In this document: piece after piece, positions 48,101 through 56,601 of the stretch
How the letters are laid out: each line of letters begins with the position of its first letter
Position numbering within the stretch: position 1 is the first letter of the stretch
The notes under the pieces: model-generated
What the model was told of the DNA's origin: nothing
Databases searched by the model: none
The model's input: only the letters and a program-made list of their open reading frames with translations
Made by a program: the position numbers and the translations under genes
Assembly (NCBI GenBank): GCA_030065615.1
Contig: JASJDR010000002.1
Span: 1 to 64,000 of the forward strand
Reading direction: 5' to 3'
Length of the DNA stretch: 64,000 nucleotides
From: Xenococcus sp. MO_188.B8
Lineage (GTDB): Bacteria > Cyanobacteriota > Cyanobacteriia > Cyanobacteriales > Xenococcaceae

Positions 48101-48476
48101 TAACAGCTTGTTGTTGTATTTTGCTTATCTGCTCGGCTCGTGTTTCTGAGTCCAGAGAAGATAAATTGTGATAGGGGATCTCTATCTCTAACCGTTCAGT
48201 AATACAAAGCGTTTTGCCATCAGTGCTAAAAGTGGTGCGTAAAGCTTCGTGACGAGTGACTAATTGCTGAATTGCTTGCTTAAATGCAGCAAGATCTAGT
48301 TCACCTCTTAATTTTAAAGATTGAGACTCGTTGTATGCCAGATTAGCATCATCTCCCATTTGTACGGAAGCCCAAATTTCTTTTTGCGCTGCTGTAGCGG
48401 GAGCAGTGAATAAGACTTTTCCATCAGCAAATGGGTCAAAATCAACCGCGATAGTTTTAAATTCTGCTTTACTCAT
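45174..48476 (-). CDS. NRPS module C-A-PCP, basic residue predicted
   Basis: The 1100-residue protein has an N-terminus (FKTIAVDFDPFADGKVLFTA) typical of C domains that follow a PKS module. The condensation motif is intact, HHIICDG (156-162). The A domain has YTSGSTGKPKG at 630-640, K980 (SGKIDR) and pocket residues I read as D-A-E-D-I-G-S-V-S. The acidic E and D at positions 239 and 278 favour a positively charged substrate such as Lys or Orn, near known Lys-type codes; this is a prediction. The PCP Ser is 1037 (LGGHSLIG). The stop overlaps the next NRPS start in ATGA, so the two are coupled. It should condense the AMT-modified starter unit with a basic amino acid. Confidence 0.9.
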   Translation of the reverse strand: MSKAEFKTIAVDFDPFADGKVLFTAPATAAQKEIWASVQMGDDANLAYNESQSLKLRGELDLAAFKQAIQQLVTRHEALRTTFSTDGKTLCITERLEIEIPYHNLSSLDSETRAEQISKIQQQAVKLPFDLEHGPLFRAQILQLDRQEYITILTTHHIICDGWSWWVLISDLGKIYSALKQNSTPILEPVDFFSEYAILEEAQANSPEKIATENFWIEKFSDSIPVLDLPTDRPRPPLRTFNSAQENFPLAADLVDNLKRLSSNSGCSLMTTLIAGFEVFLHRLTGQTDLVVGVPAAGQATSGQYNLVGHCVNLLPLRTKIEAQQSFSDYLRSRRTPILDAYDHQEFTFGNLVQKLSIPRDSSRIPLVSAVFNVDQDFEPEKFNFGGLKIDFFTNPRCFENFELSINATSVNGRVNLECQYNTNLFDRDTIRCRLAEFDRLLTSIVTNPEETIATLPLLPEAERQLLHQWNQTAADYPDVCIHQLFEEQVERTPDAVALIDRERQLTYRELNERANQLAHYLQDLGVAPEVLVGFCVNRSLEMIVGLLAILKAGGAYVPFDPAYPAERLAYMVEDAKVSILLTQSQVQSRLPEHQAQTVYLDSDWDKISLQSRENLPKINTGNNLAYVIYTSGSTGKPKGVMIPHLALSSFVRAAVAEYEIVASDRILQFSSINFDAAVEEIYTSLISGSTLVLRTDEMLEVGTFLHSCKDWQLTILDLPTAYWYELVNELTNTAAELPQSVRMIIIGGEKVLSEPVKSWNKYLARSGKSDHLQLINSYGPTETTVSATVYRIPSSSSIEGEVPIGRPLPHLQTYVLDRFRQLVPIGVPGELYIGGAGLARGYLDRQELTAEKFISNPVNQSQSQLYRTGDFVRFLADGNIEFLGRIDHQVKIRGFRIEPGEIEANLLKHSQIETAVVALREDNSGDKSLVAYFVPTTESKSDPQIGSQLRQFLKEKLPAYMVPGFFVELETLPLTPSGKIDRRALPEPDFDSRQSTIDYIAPRNALEEQVTQIWLEVLGHKQIGIHDNFFELGGHSLIGVKLVARLSQLLEIKLPLRVLFEASTIAELAQRIETIRSANQVFQHNDHTTDINGYEEGEI

Positions 48477-48668
48477 ATGTAAATAGATAATATTTAATAA
48501 ATAAACGATTTAAAGCTCTTTTTAGGTCATGATAAATTTTGCCTTTTCGAGCGTTGTTTTTTAGATAAAAATGAATTCCTAAAGCTACAGAATATTATTC
48601 ACCATAAGAAACTGTTTACAGAAGTTAGAAAGCGGTGCGAGATGCTGCTGTAATCCTTTATTTGATGA

Positions 48669-49487
48669 TTACTTAAGCCGAAAATAAAAGCCATGATAGC
48701 CATTTACAAAACATTCGGGATGAAAAGGAATTGAACAAGTCCGATTATTTTTCCAACTATCTATTAATTCGTAATCGAGCAGAGAAATTGCATTAATAAA
48801 CTCAGTACGATTTTGAATTTTATAGGGAACGATCGAATCTAGAAGATTTTGTAAGGTAATAAATTGCTTGCCTTCGTAACAAGGAACTCGATTAATAATT
48901 AAATGTTTGGGTTTATGGCGCAACGAACTACTAAGTAATTCAGCTAAAGAAGGCTCTACATATTGCAAAGTACCACAAGTTAAAAAGACATCCAAATGAT
49001 CGATCAAAGCCAGCTCACTAGTAAAAGATATTTGTCGATCATTGATTTGTTGTGCGAGCCGAGAACCATTTTCAACGGCTGCGGGAAGATCACAAACAAT
49101 CCAGCGCAAGTTCTGGCTATAGTTGAGATATTTTTGATAACTGTAATAGCTACCTCCAGTATTGCCTCCAAAGTCAACTACGACCGAGCATTCTTGTAGT
49201 ATTAATTGCAGCCAAAAGATGACTGGGTAATCTTGGGGGTTTAGAGAAGTGACTTTAGGCTGTTCTAGATCGCCTAAGTGTACTTGGTGTAGTTGAGATA
49301 GATTGTAAGTCGACTTATAGCTTGATGGAATGGCAGCTAGCGCCTCTCCAAAGGATTTAAATACACCTCGATAAGCATTGGGATTTTTATAAAAAAACCA
49401 ACGATCAGCATATAAATCTGACAGTACAGGAATTTGCTCGACGATTCCCCTCAGAACATATTTAATCAACCGCTTAGATTGAATCAT
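48669..49487 (-). CDS. SAM-dependent methyltransferase, TIGR04325-like
   Basis: The 272-residue protein has the N-terminal block NAYRGVFKSFGEALAAIP, which is characteristic of the TIGR04325 (LIC12133-type) putative methyltransferases, then motif I VVDFGGNTGGSYYSY, WIVCDLPAAVE and DVFLTCGTLQYVE. It is a cytosolic class I methyltransferase whose substrate in the family is unknown. It starts four bases after the PKS-NRPS starter gene, so it belongs to the same transcript and probably tailors the peptide (N- or O-methylation). It is followed by a 190-bp spacer with no gene before the next NRPS. Confidence 0.8.
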   Translation of the reverse strand: MIQSKRLIKYVLRGIVEQIPVLSDLYADRWFFYKNPNAYRGVFKSFGEALAAIPSSYKSTYNLSQLHQVHLGDLEQPKVTSLNPQDYPVIFWLQLILQECSVVVDFGGNTGGSYYSYQKYLNYSQNLRWIVCDLPAAVENGSRLAQQINDRQISFTSELALIDHLDVFLTCGTLQYVEPSLAELLSSSLRHKPKHLIINRVPCYEGKQFITLQNLLDSIVPYKIQNRTEFINAISLLDYELIDSWKNNRTCSIPFHPECFVNGYHGFYFRLK

Positions 49488-49491
49488 AGAT

Positions 49492-52400
49492 TTAAAATTG
49501 TTTGCCTAGCTGTAAAAATTTACCAGGACGTTCGGAATCCGGGATAAACCAAGCTGGATTGCCAGCAGGGTCTTTACCGAGACGTGCTTCTGGTTGGGGT
49601 GGTAGATTGCGATTTATGGCAACAGCATTGCTCGAACTAGCCAGCAAACCAACTGATTGCATTTCCGAAACACTTGCCTTAAAAGCCCAAATTATTTGTT
49701 CGATATCCTTATCAGTATGAGCCAGGGTAAAGAAACAAGGGCGATATTCCCAAATGTGAACTCCTTTTTCCCTCAACAGATAAAATAGCAAACTGCCGTA
49801 AGCTACTTCAGCAGGATAGGTCACATAGAAGAAAGAACTAAAATAGTCGATATTAATTGGTGCGCCAACGCGCTCGAAATATTGCCTTAAATGTTTGACA
49901 AACTTTTCAACCTTGACACTAAGAGATTGTTGTAGTTCTAAGCCTCCTTCTTTAAGTTTTAGTAAAACAGCTTCTGCCGCTGCAAGTGCCATGGGATGAC
50001 GGACAAAAGTACCAGCAAAGAAAGTCACGCCCACTTCGGGAATAGAATTATCGCCAAATTGCCAGAAACCGCCATCTAGAGCATCCATATACTCCGCTTT
50101 TCCTGCAACAATCCCAATAGGTAGGCCACCACCAACTACTTTTCCGTAAGTTGCTAAGTCAGCCTTAATATTAAAGTAAGCTTGCGCACCACCAGGATGA
50201 ACTCGAAATCCCGTCACTACCTCGTCAAAGATAAAAGCAGTTTCTGATTGTTCGGTAATTCGGCGAACTTCTTGGAGGAATTCTTTGGGCTGAAGACCGG
50301 GGTCGCGACTCCGAACAGGTTCGACTAAAACTCCGGCCAACTCATCAGCGCGCGTCCTTAAAATTTCTAGAGATTCAGGAGAACCATAGTCAAGAACTAA
50401 CAGATTCTCAAACATGGAAGGCATTAAACCAGGAGCAGCAGGTAGAGTTTTAAGGTTAGCTCCAGGACGATATAGTACTTCATCAAATGTACCGTGATAG
50501 TCTCCAGCAAATGTAGCAATGAGATTATTACCAGTAATAGTACGGGCAAGTCGAAATGTTGCCATAACGGCCTCGGAACCTGTGTTACAGAAAGCAACCC
50601 GTTCCATACCAGTAAGCTCAGTAATCATCTTTGCAACTCTTCCCGCTAAAGGAGTTTGAGGTCCAATTTCAATGCCTTTGTTCAATTGAGCAATTACGGC
50701 TTCTTTAACAAATTCCGGCGACCAACCAAAGAAATTCAGTCCAAACCCGTTAGTTATATCGATATATTCATTGTCATCGACATCCCAAAGCCTAGAACCA
50801 GCAGAGCGCTCAGTAACGATGGGATAAATCATTTCTTTTAACAGAGGACTAAAACCAGAAACTGTACGGGGATCTGCTAAGTAGCGTCTGTGTTCCTGAG
50901 CTTGTCGTTTAGATTCTTTAGTACGCTCAGTATAACGAGCAATAATGCTATCTAGTGCCTTAAGCTGCTGGTCAGTTAAAGTATTGTCCTTCGATTTTTT
51001 AATTTTGGCTCCAGGACCATGATTTTTCTTTGGCTGGGCTGGTTCCGAAGCTTTTTGAGATCTAGAATCAGTAGAGGTTAACGGAACATTAGCCGATATA
51101 GTTGGAAGTTGTTGAGGAGTATGAGCCGGTGTAACAGTTGCCCCACCTTGACGCAAGAGTTCTAGCTGCTGAGTCATAATTTGTAACTGTTGAGCAACTA
51201 AGGCCTCTACTCCAGTTGCTGCAACAGGATTAACGGTTAGTTCCTGTTTGACACCATGTTTACCGTTGCCGTTACTGCCATTATTCAATTCAGTAGCCCC
51301 GTTCATATTTGATAATGTTGCAAGGGGAACCGAAGGTTCGGCAGAGATAGGAGTCACTGCTGCTGACGCAGGAAGTGCTTCTTCTGGCAAGGTTTTATCC
51401 AAAAATTCTGCTAGAGTACCTAGATTAGGATAATCTTCCAATAAATTGCGAAAAGCAATCTTAACCTTAAATTTCTTTTTCAAAGCGATCGCAACTTGAG
51501 TTAACGAAAGGGAATCTAGTCCCATCTCTAGGAAAGTAATATCTTCGCTAACATTAGCCAGCTCTAAACCAGAAGTTGTTTCTAAAACTTCTTTTAAAGA
51601 TGGGATCAAGCGTTGTTTACGAGAATCGGGCATAGGAACAGTGGGTTTATGTTGTTGAGGGATTGAATTTTCCTTGATATTATTTAATGTTCGGTTGATA
51701 GTATTTTCTACAGTATTCATCGAAGTTATATTTGCATTTGCTGGTATGGGATCGATCCAATAGCGTTGTCGTTCAAAAGGATAGGTTGGTAGAGGAAGGC
51801 GCGATCGCTTTTCGTTAAGATAAAAACTCTGCCAGTCAATCTGAACTCCTGATAACCACAGTTGTCCCATCGCCTGCAAGATTGCTAACCATTCTGAGTT
51901 ATCTTCGGCTCTACTTCCTAAAGAAGAAATGGCAATCTGTTGCTGCAAATCTTTTGCTTGTTGACGCGCTAAAGTAGCAGTAGTAGTACGAGGACCGACT
52001 TCTAACAATACTCGTTCTGGTTGTTGCCACAACTTTTGTATTCCTTCAGCAAAGCGAACTGTCGCTCGTAGATGATTTGCCCAATACATTGGCTCGGTTG
52101 CTTGAGCTTCTGTAATCCAATCGGCGGTAACTGTGGAAATAAAGGGAATTTGAGGAGGTGACAGTTTAACCGTACGAACGACTTCAGCAAATGGTTCGAC
52201 GATCTCATCCATCATTGGGGAATGGAAGGCATGAGAGGTGTGCAGGAATTTGCAAACAACTTCTTTAGTTTCTAATTTCGATTGGAGACTAGTAATTTGC
52301 TCTTTTGGACCAGAAACAACACATAAAGATGGACCGTTAATTGCTGCGATCGTCAGCTCGGGCGGTAGTAGTGGCTCTACTTCTGAAGCAGCTTTGCGTA

Positions 52401-55400
52401 CAGAAAGCATTGACCCAGGAGGTAAATCCCACATCATTTTGCCTCTAGCAACCACTATCTTAAGGGCATCTTCTAAAGAAAATACTCCTGCCAAACAAGC
52501 TGCGACAAACTCGCCAATACTATGCCCGATCATGGCAGCTGGCTCAATTCCCCAACTAAGCCACAGTTGCGCTAAAGCATATTCAATAGTGAATAGGGCA
52601 GGTTGAGTATAAACCGTCTGACGAAGTAAGGCTGCTGATTCCTTATTCTGATCGCTTGGATACAGAATTCCGCGTAAATCTTGAGCCAATAAAGGTTGCA
52701 AAATTTTGAAGCAGCGATCGACTACTTTGCGAAATACAGGTTCATCTCGATAAAGATTTTCTCCCATATTCACATACTGTGAGCCCTGCCCTGGGAACAT
52801 AAATACTATGTCGGGATTGCGGAACTCTGTATAACGGGTGGCAGTATGAGTGGCTGGTAAGGATTCGAGAGCAGTTATTGCTTCTTGTCTATGCTTACAC
52901 ACTACAAACCGTCGATAGTTAAATCTTTGTCTTCCCTGTTGCAAAGTATAGGCTACATCTGCCAGATGAAGATCTAAGTGTTGCTCCAAGTGATTTTCTA
53001 ATTTTTCTGTTTTTTGCTGGAGCGCAGTTTCAGTTTTAGCAGATAGCAACAGTAGTTGATAAGGGCGAGACTGATTAGATAATTGTGATTGGGGTGCTTC
53101 TTCTAAAATAATGTGAGCATTAGTTCCACCCACTCCAAAAGAACTAACGCCAGCCCGACGCGTATCTTTTTCTTTTTTCCAGTCGATTAACTTAGTATTG
53201 ACGTAAAAAGGACTATTCTTAAAGTCAATTTCTGGATTGGGTGACTCAAAGTTCAGACTAGGAGGAATTTGCTGATGATAAAGAGCTAAAGCAGTTTTAA
53301 TTACTCCCGTAACACCTGCTGCTGCAACTAAATGTCCGACATTACTTTTAACCGAACCGATTGCGCAGAATTCCGTAGCATCAGTTTGAGTGTGAAAAGC
53401 TTGAGTTAAGGCTTCAAGTTCGATCGGATCTCCGAGATGAGTAGCCGTGCCGTGAGTTTCAATATAATCAATGGTTTCTGGCTCGATTCCGGCACTAAGC
53501 TGTGCCTCTAAAATAGCGTTCATCTGTCCATTAACACTAGGTGCAGTAAAACTAACTTTATCGGAACCGTCGTTATTCATGCCGACTCCCCGAATCACTG
53601 CATAAATGCGATCGCCATCTGCTTGTGCATCCTCAAGCCTTTTTAAGATAACAATTCCCGCCCCATTGTTAAACATTGTGCCGTTACCATTGGCATCAAA
53701 AGGACGACAACGTCCATCAGGAGAAAGCATTCCTCCTTCCTGATACAAATAACCCCGATTTTGGGGAGTAGAAATCGAAATTCCTCCTGCCAGTGCCATG
53801 TCACACTGACGACTCTTTAAACCGTAGAAAGCTTGAATAATCGCTACGAGAGAAGTAGAACAGGCAGTATTGATACTAATACTAGGCCCAGTTAAGTTAA
53901 GTTTATACGAAATACGGGTAGTAACGAAGTCTTTTTCATTGGCCAACATTGTTTGAAAAGCACCCAAGCGATCGATAATTTCTGAACGTCCGCAAATATG
54001 ATTTTCAAAGTAGGTATTTTGTCCGGAGCCTGCATATAATCCAATCTTGCCTGGGAAAGATTCCGCTGTATAACCAGCATTTTCTAAAGCTTCATAAGCT
54101 AGCTCCAGAAAAACCCTTGACTGGGGATCCATGACTTCAGCTTCTCTAGGGGAAATATTAAAGAAATTGGCATCAAATAATTCTGCCCCTTCAATAATGC
54201 CTCTAGCACTTACATAGCTAGTATCAGCTAGCAGTTCTCTATCTACACTGGGATCGATTTGCTCTTCCGCAAAGAACGTACTAGATTCAACTCCATGACA
54301 AAGGTTGTCCCAAAACTTATCTATGCTAGCTGCGCCGGGGAATCTTCCCACCATGCCAATAATAGCTATGCCTTTTGAGAGATTTTCTGGATGTTCTGCG
54401 ATTTGCCGTGGTAGTGTTTGAATTTTAGATTGATGTGATCTTTGTTGTTTATCTGTTTCCTCTGTCAAATAATAAGCTAGTTTTTGAATAGTTGGATACT
54501 GATAAAGCTTTACTGCTCGTAACTCAAAGCCAAACCTTTTTTGAATTCGGGTAAGTAATTTTAATCCCAATAAAGAAGTACCACCTAGATCGAAGAAATT
54601 TTCTTCAATACTGACTTGCTCTAACTCTAGAAGTTCGCACCAGATTTGAGCGATCTCTTTTTCGAGTTTTGTTTTTGGAGCTACTAGATCGTGAGTAGAT
54701 ATTTCTTTGTCAGGTAAGGGTAAAGCATTGCGATCTACCTTACCATTAGCTGTTAGAGGAATACTGTCTATTACCATTATGGCAGTTGGTACCATGTATT
54801 CTGGTAGCCTTGAGCGTAAAGAGTCTTTTAATTCATTAACAATTGGTGTCTGATTTTCTTGTGACGTAATGTAAGCCGCTAAATATTTATTGCCAGGATT
54901 ATCTTCCCGACAAATAACTACTGCTTCTCTTACAAGTTGATTTTGAGTTAGAACCTTTTCAATTTCACTCAATTCGATCCGATAACCCCTCAACTTAACT
55001 TGATTGTCTAGACGACCGATAAACTCAATATTTCCATCTGCTAAAAAGCGTACCCTATCGCCTGTTTTATACAATCGTGCTGTGGGATCTTCGCTGAAAG
55101 GATGGGGAATAAATCTTTCTGCTGTTAACTCCGGACGGTTCAGATAACCTTGGGCCAAGCCATCTCCACCAATATATAGTTCTCCTGCTTTTCCTATGGG
55201 TACGGGTTGTAAATTAGAATCTAATATATAAACTTCGGTATTAGCGATCGGTCTACCAATGGGAATTGAGGTTACATTATCATCCAAAGAATTGGGGATA
55301 CGATAGCAGCAAGTAAAAGTTGTACTTTCTGTAGGACCATAACCATTAATTAATTGAGTATTCGGCAATAGTTTATGTGCTCTTTTAATATGACCTACAG

Positions 55401-56337
55401 ACAGAGCTTCGCCACCGGTGAGTATTTCCTTAACTCCTTGAAAAGATTCTGGAGCTTCGGTAATCAGAGTATTAAATAGAGCAGCTGTTAGCCACAATGT
55501 GGTTACACCATAATCTGCGAGCACTCTACGAAGTGTCTTTGGGTCAGGAAGTCCATTACCTGGATATAAAACACAGCAGCCTCCATGGAGCAATGCACCC
55601 CAAATTTCAAAAGTGGCAGCATCAAAGGAAATTGGAGCTAGTTGCAAAAGAGTTTGATTGCCATCTAAAGGAGTGTAATCAGTCCCAAACAACAATCTAA
55701 CTACCCCATGATGAGGGATTGCAACCCCTTTTGGCTTTCCTGTAGAACCTGATGTGTAGTTTATGTATGCAAGGCTAGTAGAGTCAATATTAACTGGTTT
55801 TAATTTTTCTTTGTTTTTTAAATCTTGACCCCAATCTCGATCTAAACAAATAATTTGCCCCTGGTGAGGAGGCAGATTAGGAATAAGATCGGACTGAGTA
55901 ATAATAATTGGGCACTGAGAATCTTCTATCATCCATTCCAAACGTTCTTGAGGATAGGATGGATCTAAAGGTACGTATACCGCTCCTGCTTTGAGAATTC
56001 CCAAAATAGCAACAATCAATTCCAGAGATCTTACCATCATCAAGGCTACTAATGTGCCTGGCTGCACATTATGCCTCTGTAAATTATGAGCTAAATGATT
56101 GGCACGGCGATCAAGTTCTTGGTAAGTTAGTTTGCACTCCTTTCCTTGTTCAAGAGAAGGTAATACAACAGCGACTTTATTTGGAGTTTTTGTGATCTGT
56201 TCTTCAAATAACTCATGAATGCATCGTTTTCGGGGATATTCCACTATATTTTTCCCCCACTCTACTAACATTTGATTTAGCTGTACCTCTGATAATGAAT
56301 CCAAAGCTATTGATTGTTGTTCCGAAAGATTTACCAT
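49492..56337 (-). CDS. Hybrid NRPS-PKS starter: A-PCP-KS-AT-ACP-aminotransferase
   Basis: The 2281-residue protein has no C domain, so it loads the first unit. A domain 20-540 (YTSGSTGKPKG, K533), with pocket D-A-F-W-L-G-G-T-F, one change from a valine code. PCP Ser588. KS about 655-1080 with C826 (TACSTS), H962 (ETHGTATH) and H1002 (KSNVGH). AT about 1175-1480 with Ser1273 (GHSIGE) and HAFH at 1369-1372, a malonyl-CoA signature. ACP Ser1609 (GLDSLS). A low-complexity linker spans 1650-1790. Class III aminotransferase about 1800-2240 with D2038 (IFDEVVTGFR) and PLP Lys2066 (ATYGKVVGGG). No KR, DH or ER. The beta-ketone left by KS should be converted to a beta-amine, as in microcystin McyE. 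Confidence 0.93.
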   Translation of the reverse strand: MVNLSEQQSIALDSLSEVQLNQMLVEWGKNIVEYPRKRCIHELFEEQITKTPNKVAVVLPSLEQGKECKLTYQELDRRANHLAHNLQRHNVQPGTLVALMMVRSLELIVAILGILKAGAVYVPLDPSYPQERLEWMIEDSQCPIIITQSDLIPNLPPHQGQIICLDRDWGQDLKNKEKLKPVNIDSTSLAYINYTSGSTGKPKGVAIPHHGVVRLLFGTDYTPLDGNQTLLQLAPISFDAATFEIWGALLHGGCCVLYPGNGLPDPKTLRRVLADYGVTTLWLTAALFNTLITEAPESFQGVKEILTGGEALSVGHIKRAHKLLPNTQLINGYGPTESTTFTCCYRIPNSLDDNVTSIPIGRPIANTEVYILDSNLQPVPIGKAGELYIGGDGLAQGYLNRPELTAERFIPHPFSEDPTARLYKTGDRVRFLADGNIEFIGRLDNQVKLRGYRIELSEIEKVLTQNQLVREAVVICREDNPGNKYLAAYITSQENQTPIVNELKDSLRSRLPEYMVPTAIMVIDSIPLTANGKVDRNALPLPDKEISTHDLVAPKTKLEKEIAQIWCELLELEQVSIEENFFDLGGTSLLGLKLLTRIQKRFGFELRAVKLYQYPTIQKLAYYLTEETDKQQRSHQSKIQTLPRQIAEHPENLSKGIAIIGMVGRFPGAASIDKFWDNLCHGVESSTFFAEEQIDPSVDRELLADTSYVSARGIIEGAELFDANFFNISPREAEVMDPQSRVFLELAYEALENAGYTAESFPGKIGLYAGSGQNTYFENHICGRSEIIDRLGAFQTMLANEKDFVTTRISYKLNLTGPSISINTACSTSLVAIIQAFYGLKSRQCDMALAGGISISTPQNRGYLYQEGGMLSPDGRCRPFDANGNGTMFNNGAGIVILKRLEDAQADGDRIYAVIRGVGMNNDGSDKVSFTAPSVNGQMNAILEAQLSAGIEPETIDYIETHGTATHLGDPIELEALTQAFHTQTDATEFCAIGSVKSNVGHLVAAAGVTGVIKTALALYHQQIPPSLNFESPNPEIDFKNSPFYVNTKLIDWKKEKDTRRAGVSSFGVGGTNAHIILEEAPQSQLSNQSRPYQLLLLSAKTETALQQKTEKLENHLEQHLDLHLADVAYTLQQGRQRFNYRRFVVCKHRQEAITALESLPATHTATRYTEFRNPDIVFMFPGQGSQYVNMGENLYRDEPVFRKVVDRCFKILQPLLAQDLRGILYPSDQNKESAALLRQTVYTQPALFTIEYALAQLWLSWGIEPAAMIGHSIGEFVAACLAGVFSLEDALKIVVARGKMMWDLPPGSMLSVRKAASEVEPLLPPELTIAAINGPSLCVVSGPKEQITSLQSKLETKEVVCKFLHTSHAFHSPMMDEIVEPFAEVVRTVKLSPPQIPFISTVTADWITEAQATEPMYWANHLRATVRFAEGIQKLWQQPERVLLEVGPRTTTATLARQQAKDLQQQIAISSLGSRAEDNSEWLAILQAMGQLWLSGVQIDWQSFYLNEKRSRLPLPTYPFERQRYWIDPIPANANITSMNTVENTINRTLNNIKENSIPQQHKPTVPMPDSRKQRLIPSLKEVLETTSGLELANVSEDITFLEMGLDSLSLTQVAIALKKKFKVKIAFRNLLEDYPNLGTLAEFLDKTLPEEALPASAAVTPISAEPSVPLATLSNMNGATELNNGSNGNGKHGVKQELTVNPVAATGVEALVAQQLQIMTQQLELLRQGGATVTPAHTPQQLPTISANVPLTSTDSRSQKASEPAQPKKNHGPGAKIKKSKDNTLTDQQLKALDSIIARYTERTKESKRQAQEHRRYLADPRTVSGFSPLLKEMIYPIVTERSAGSRLWDVDDNEYIDITNGFGLNFFGWSPEFVKEAVIAQLNKGIEIGPQTPLAGRVAKMITELTGMERVAFCNTGSEAVMATFRLARTITGNNLIATFAGDYHGTFDEVLYRPGANLKTLPAAPGLMPSMFENLLVLDYGSPESLEILRTRADELAGVLVEPVRSRDPGLQPKEFLQEVRRITEQSETAFIFDEVVTGFRVHPGGAQAYFNIKADLATYGKVVGGGLPIGIVAGKAEYMDALDGGFWQFGDNSIPEVGVTFFAGTFVRHPMALAAAEAVLLKLKEGGLELQQSLSVKVEKFVKHLRQYFERVGAPINIDYFSSFFYVTYPAEVAYGSLLFYLLREKGVHIWEYRPCFFTLAHTDKDIEQIIWAFKASVSEMQSVGLLASSSNAVAINRNLPPQPEARLGKDPAGNPAWFIPDSERPGKFLQLGKQF

Positions 56338-56352
56338 AGGGATTACTAGACC

Positions 56353-56524
56353 TGTCTTGAAATTAGAATTGAAGAGTCACCGTCCCGTTATTCAATTAGG
56401 GAGTCAGGTTTATGAAACTGGTGTTAAATTATCTCAAAAAGTGATGATGAAGCTAAAGAAAAAGTTTCAAAGGTTACCAGGATTAGAGAAATGGTTTTTT
56501 GAAATCCCAGTTGGTTCTATGTAG
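56353..56524 (+). pseudogene. Probable transposase C-terminal fragment
   Basis: A plus-strand frame without a start reads LKSHRPVIQLGSQVYETGVK, then SQKVMMKLKKKFQRLPGLEK, and WFFEIPVGSM to a TAG at 56524. The blend of a basic helix and a LPxLEKWxxxI tail resembles the end of a DDE transposase, possibly of the ISAzo13 type; I cannot confirm the family. It lies directly upstream of the NRPS starter gene, in the 56338-56601 spacer. The sequence GTAGCTATTGG is tandemly repeated just after it (about 56521-56543). Confidence 0.35.
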
Positions 56525-56601
56525 CTATTGGGTAGCTATTGGATAACTTTTTTCTTAGATTTCTCTTAATAAGATAAAACATCAGTAAAAACAATCTTTT
56601 T

